Positions 61,599 through 64,000 of a stretch of DNA of 64,000 nucleotides are shown here, piece after piece. The notes below the pieces were generated by a model. It saw only the letters and a program-made list of their open reading frames with translations. It did no database searches and had not been told where the DNA came from. Source of the stretch: Archivesica marissinica (taxonomy: Eukaryota > Mollusca > Bivalvia > Venerida > Vesicomyidae); contig CM026393.1 of assembly GCA_014843695.1 (NCBI GenBank), forward strand, positions 5,459,353 to 5,523,352, read 5' to 3'. Position numbers and translations under genes: made by a program. Numbering within the stretch: position 1 is the stretch's first letter; each line of letters opens with the position of its first letter.

Positions 61599-62198
61599 GG
61601 TAATACAGATTTAATACAACAACAGTGCATTACGTTCTTCGCTACACCAATGTTTCAGATACGTGTCCTGACATAGCATTTAAAGCAATGATTCCAATAT
61701 CAACATAAACAAATTATACAACTGTACAATAACGGTAACCCACCCAGCTGCCCAGCTGTCACGTGTACAGAGTTACTGAGTTCCACTCTTAGCGATACCC
61801 GCTACTGGAGAACTGCCAGTCGCACTGTGTTGGCGAGATAAATACACCCCTGAGATGATTGAATGCGCGCACTTTCCATGCGTTTAACACTACAGGTTGG
61901 TGTATCGACTGATAATAGTTAACGCATTTCTTAGCAGGCCCTGTAATTAAATATGTGATAAGGAGAACACATTGTATATATCTGATAAATCGAATACGGG
62001 GCGGGGTTTGATGACATGAATGTGAAATTCCGTTATAGGTTAAATATAATAAGATGATGCCTCCTAGCTCCCAGGTACATATTCAGTCCCATTCAGAATA
62101 AACTCACCCAATAATCTGTCCAATGGCGAGACATAATTGTAGTCAATTCAATGAGAAAGCTGTCCCAACTACCCAGTAGTCAATAGTGTTTCTTTTTG
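61599..62198. other. Unique sequence, no gene seen
   Basis: Upstream of the CSRP-like gene. No hydrophobic signal-peptide exon could be identified here. Confidence 0.45.
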
Positions 62199-62430
62199 GA
62201 AGTCGTGATAGAAGTGGATGCGCGTTCGCTTCAGGTGCGAAAGGCCCGGAGTTCGAGCCCCGCTGGAGCTGTTACGATTGTGCCCTTAGGCAAGGCACTT
62301 AAAATTCCACGTTGCCTCTTCTCTCTCCCTCGTGACGATGGATTCCATCAGGAATGAGGTCTCGAGAGTGAATAATATAAGTTGAAATAACTTGTTTCGC
62401 AATCGAGCTAAAATAAATTTGTATAAACTA
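62199..62430 (+). mobile_element. SINE family D with target-site duplication
   Basis: AGTGTTTCTTTT (12 bp) flanks it at 62185-62196 and 62431-62442. The head lacks the GCGC of box A (GATAGAAGTGGATG), so this copy is probably not transcribed. Confidence 0.9.
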
Positions 62431-62476
62431 AGTGTTTCTTTTCATTTTGTTACACACCGTTTGATACCAGCTGCAG

Positions 62477-62731
62477 TATGTCGGTGTTGACACGTTGGTA
62501 GAGGCAAAAATAACTTGCAAAGATGCGATTAATACGAATGTGCCTCGTCAAATAATAGTATATAAAAACATGAACTATAATACATGGATCCCATACGACA
62601 TTACGATTCCTACTGCAGCGGCCATCTTTGATGGCAACGTTTACCAAATATTATATAAAGTGTACAATAGCGTAAACTACTTTTCTTCACAAAATATTTT
62701 CCATCCAATTACCATGGTTGGAAAACTCTAA
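62477..62731 (+). CDS. Possible terminal exon of an unknown plus-strand gene
   Basis: A pyrimidine-rich stretch and ctgcag acceptor precede 62477. An open frame of 84 codons then runs YVGVDTLVEAKITC to ITMVGKL with a stop at 62729-62731. An AATAAA hexamer follows at 62934-62939. The amino-acid text is varied and not repeat-like, with regular polar/hydrophobic alternation, unlike the chance frames nearby. I do not recognise the family, and no upstream partner exon is seen in the window. A decayed retrogene or chance frame is possible. Confidence 0.35.
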   Translation, partial: YVGVDTLVEAKITCKDAINTNVPRQIIVYKNMNYNTWIPYDITIPTAAAIFDGNVYQILYKVYNSVNYFSSQNIFHPITMVGKL

Positions 62732-63069
62732 ATGGACATATTTTTCACATTAATTGTGTTCATAAATTTGGTATCATTAACGATGGTTCATACGTTGTTG
62801 AAACCTCTACACATTTTGTATCACTAACGAATCAAACATAAGTTGCCTGTACATTACTAGTTCAACTGTGAAAATTGATTTTCAAAAATAGATACAAGTT
62901 AAGATCTTATCATTTTTAATCCCTATAGTGTCAAATAAATAAATTAATATTTAAAAAAGTGTCTTTCAATACCTTTAACATGATACCAAATTATTGTTAT
63001 AGCAAACAAAGAATTACTAAGACAATCCTGAGATTGCCGTTTATCTAACTTGCCATATAAGATGGCCGC
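62732..63069. other. Likely 3' flank of the possible exon; start of a local duplication
   Basis: AATAAATAAATTAATATTTA at 62934-62953. The last 60 bp recur at 63343-63408. Confidence 0.5.
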
Positions 63070-63296
63070 CAACACGCTGAACTGGTAATCCAAGGATCGC
63101 ATGTTCGATCCCCCGTCTGACCCTAATAAAATTAACAGTCTTTCAGATGGGACGTTAAACCGAGGTCTCGTGTCGGTGCTTTACACCGTGCACGTAAAAG
63201 AATCAGAGGAGATTCTGGAATGGGTCTTTGTCTGTATCATGCACTATCCTCCAAAATCTAAAATAACTAATCTCTGCAGGAGGCGTCGCTCATATG
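63070..63296 (+). mobile_element. SINE family A, lacking both extreme ends, inside a direct duplication
   Basis: Starts within the head (AACACGCTGAACTGGTAATC, box B TGTTCGATCC) and ends at GGAGGCGTCGCTCATATG. The flanks 63010-63070 and 63343-63405 share GACAATCCTGAGATTGCCGT and CTTGCCATATAAGATGGCCG. Confidence 0.85.
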
Positions 63297-63408
63297 TATT
63301 TCAATGCCTTGTTATAGCAAACAAATTATGTTATTGCAATTAAAGAATTACTAAGACAATCCTGAGATTGCCGTTTTTCTAACTTGCCATATAAGATGGC
63401 CGCCAAGA

Positions 63409-63760
63409 TAAAATCAGGGTTTCATAGCTGCGGGAAGTATGTATTGCGCCACATTGTTGGTTTTCGAATGGTTCAATTATTTCCAAATCGGGACAATCAA
63501 TGGGTGAATTGGGGCGTAGTAATTTCGGAATTAATATGATTTTAAAGTGTCAAACTTCGCTTTGCCTAATTGATCAGATTATTAAGCTAGATTAATATTA
63601 AACTATATTTGAACCATGCTCGGATAAACCGAGATGAAATGACACATTTTAGTTGTAATACACTAGACCATAAATAGCAATTTATTGAATATAATAATTT
63701 ATTATGAATCCATAGTATCCATAGTGATACAATTCTGTTAAACTGAGTAACTGTATCGAC
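63409..63760. other. Unique sequence, no gene seen
   Basis: AT-rich; nothing recognisable. Confidence 0.45.
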
Positions 63761-64000
63761 TGTCCAGTTAGCGCAGTGGTTAGTGCGCTCGCTTCTCACC
63801 AATGCAACACGGGTTCGATCCTCGGACCGGGAAGTATGTGAGATGGTACGTTGGTCGCCAGATCGGACAGATGGGTTTTCTCCGGGTACTCCGGTTTCCT
63901 CCCACACGAATGACCACATTTACGCTTTCATCCGCGCCAACGAGAGTGATTAATATAAGTTGTTAGAACTTGCTTCGCAATCGTTGTAAAATAAATAAAC
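63761..64000 (+). mobile_element. SINE family C, running to the window edge
   Basis: Box A TAGCGCAGTGG, box B GGTTCGATCC, body CCCACACGAATGACCACATT and tail GCTTCGCAATCGTTGTAAAA followed by TAAATAAAC. The most intact family C copy here. Confidence 0.92.

Noticed and set aside
63761..63840. tRNA gene at the right edge
   Set aside because: It continues into the family C SINE body and matches three other copies.

Overview
The window is eukaryotic DNA, most likely from a lophotrochozoan and probably a bivalve mollusc; that placement is inference. The reasons are GT-AG introns of up to 12 kb, several families of tRNA-derived SINEs, non-LTR retrotransposon tails, and a secreted multi-domain copper-only superoxide-dismutase-repeat protein (CSRP), a metazoan family.

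The main result is one minus-strand gene assembled from seven exons: 58753-58537, 48151-48069, 38620-36597, 34352-34173, 28641-28497, 16413-16303 and 15607-15534. Every junction has a good splice signal and the reading phase agrees across all six introns. The assembled part is 943 residues and ends at a TAA. Only the 5' exon holding the start codon and most of the signal peptide is missing. The protein carries six SOD-like domains. Domains 3 and 5 keep all four copper histidines and the catalytic arginine, while domains 1, 2, 4 and 6 have lost several. The last exon encodes a hydrophobic tail that looks like a GPI or membrane anchor.

About half of the window (roughly 33 kb, by my tally) is tandem repeat. 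There are some 24 arrays, nearly every one with a different unit: 50, 45, 19/38, 36, 93/81, 82, 10/20, 38, 27, 40/41, 42, 53, 35, 3, 21/42, 64, 35, 32/34, 17, 61, 40-48 and 42 bp, besides TG and GTGC microsatellites at the left edge. Arrays fill the introns and the 3' flank and leave only small unique islands around the exons. The long reading frames in them are by-products of stop-free units.

Layout: 1-15 kb is 3' flank, made of arrays plus a tandem pair of foldback/TIR elements. 15.5-58.8 kb is the CSRP gene with array-filled introns, SINEs, a third foldback copy and a LINE 3' end. Inside its first visible intron lies a small G+C-richer patch of broken reading frames (56.0-56.9 kb) that I cannot identify. 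58.8-64 kb is upstream sequence with SINEs, two related LINE 3' ends and one possible plus-strand terminal exon (62477-62731).

Four SINE families are present, called A to D here. Each has a different tRNA-like head, but there are only two tail types: A and B share one, C and D the other. Apart from the CSRP gene and the possible terminal exon, I find no convincing protein-coding gene.
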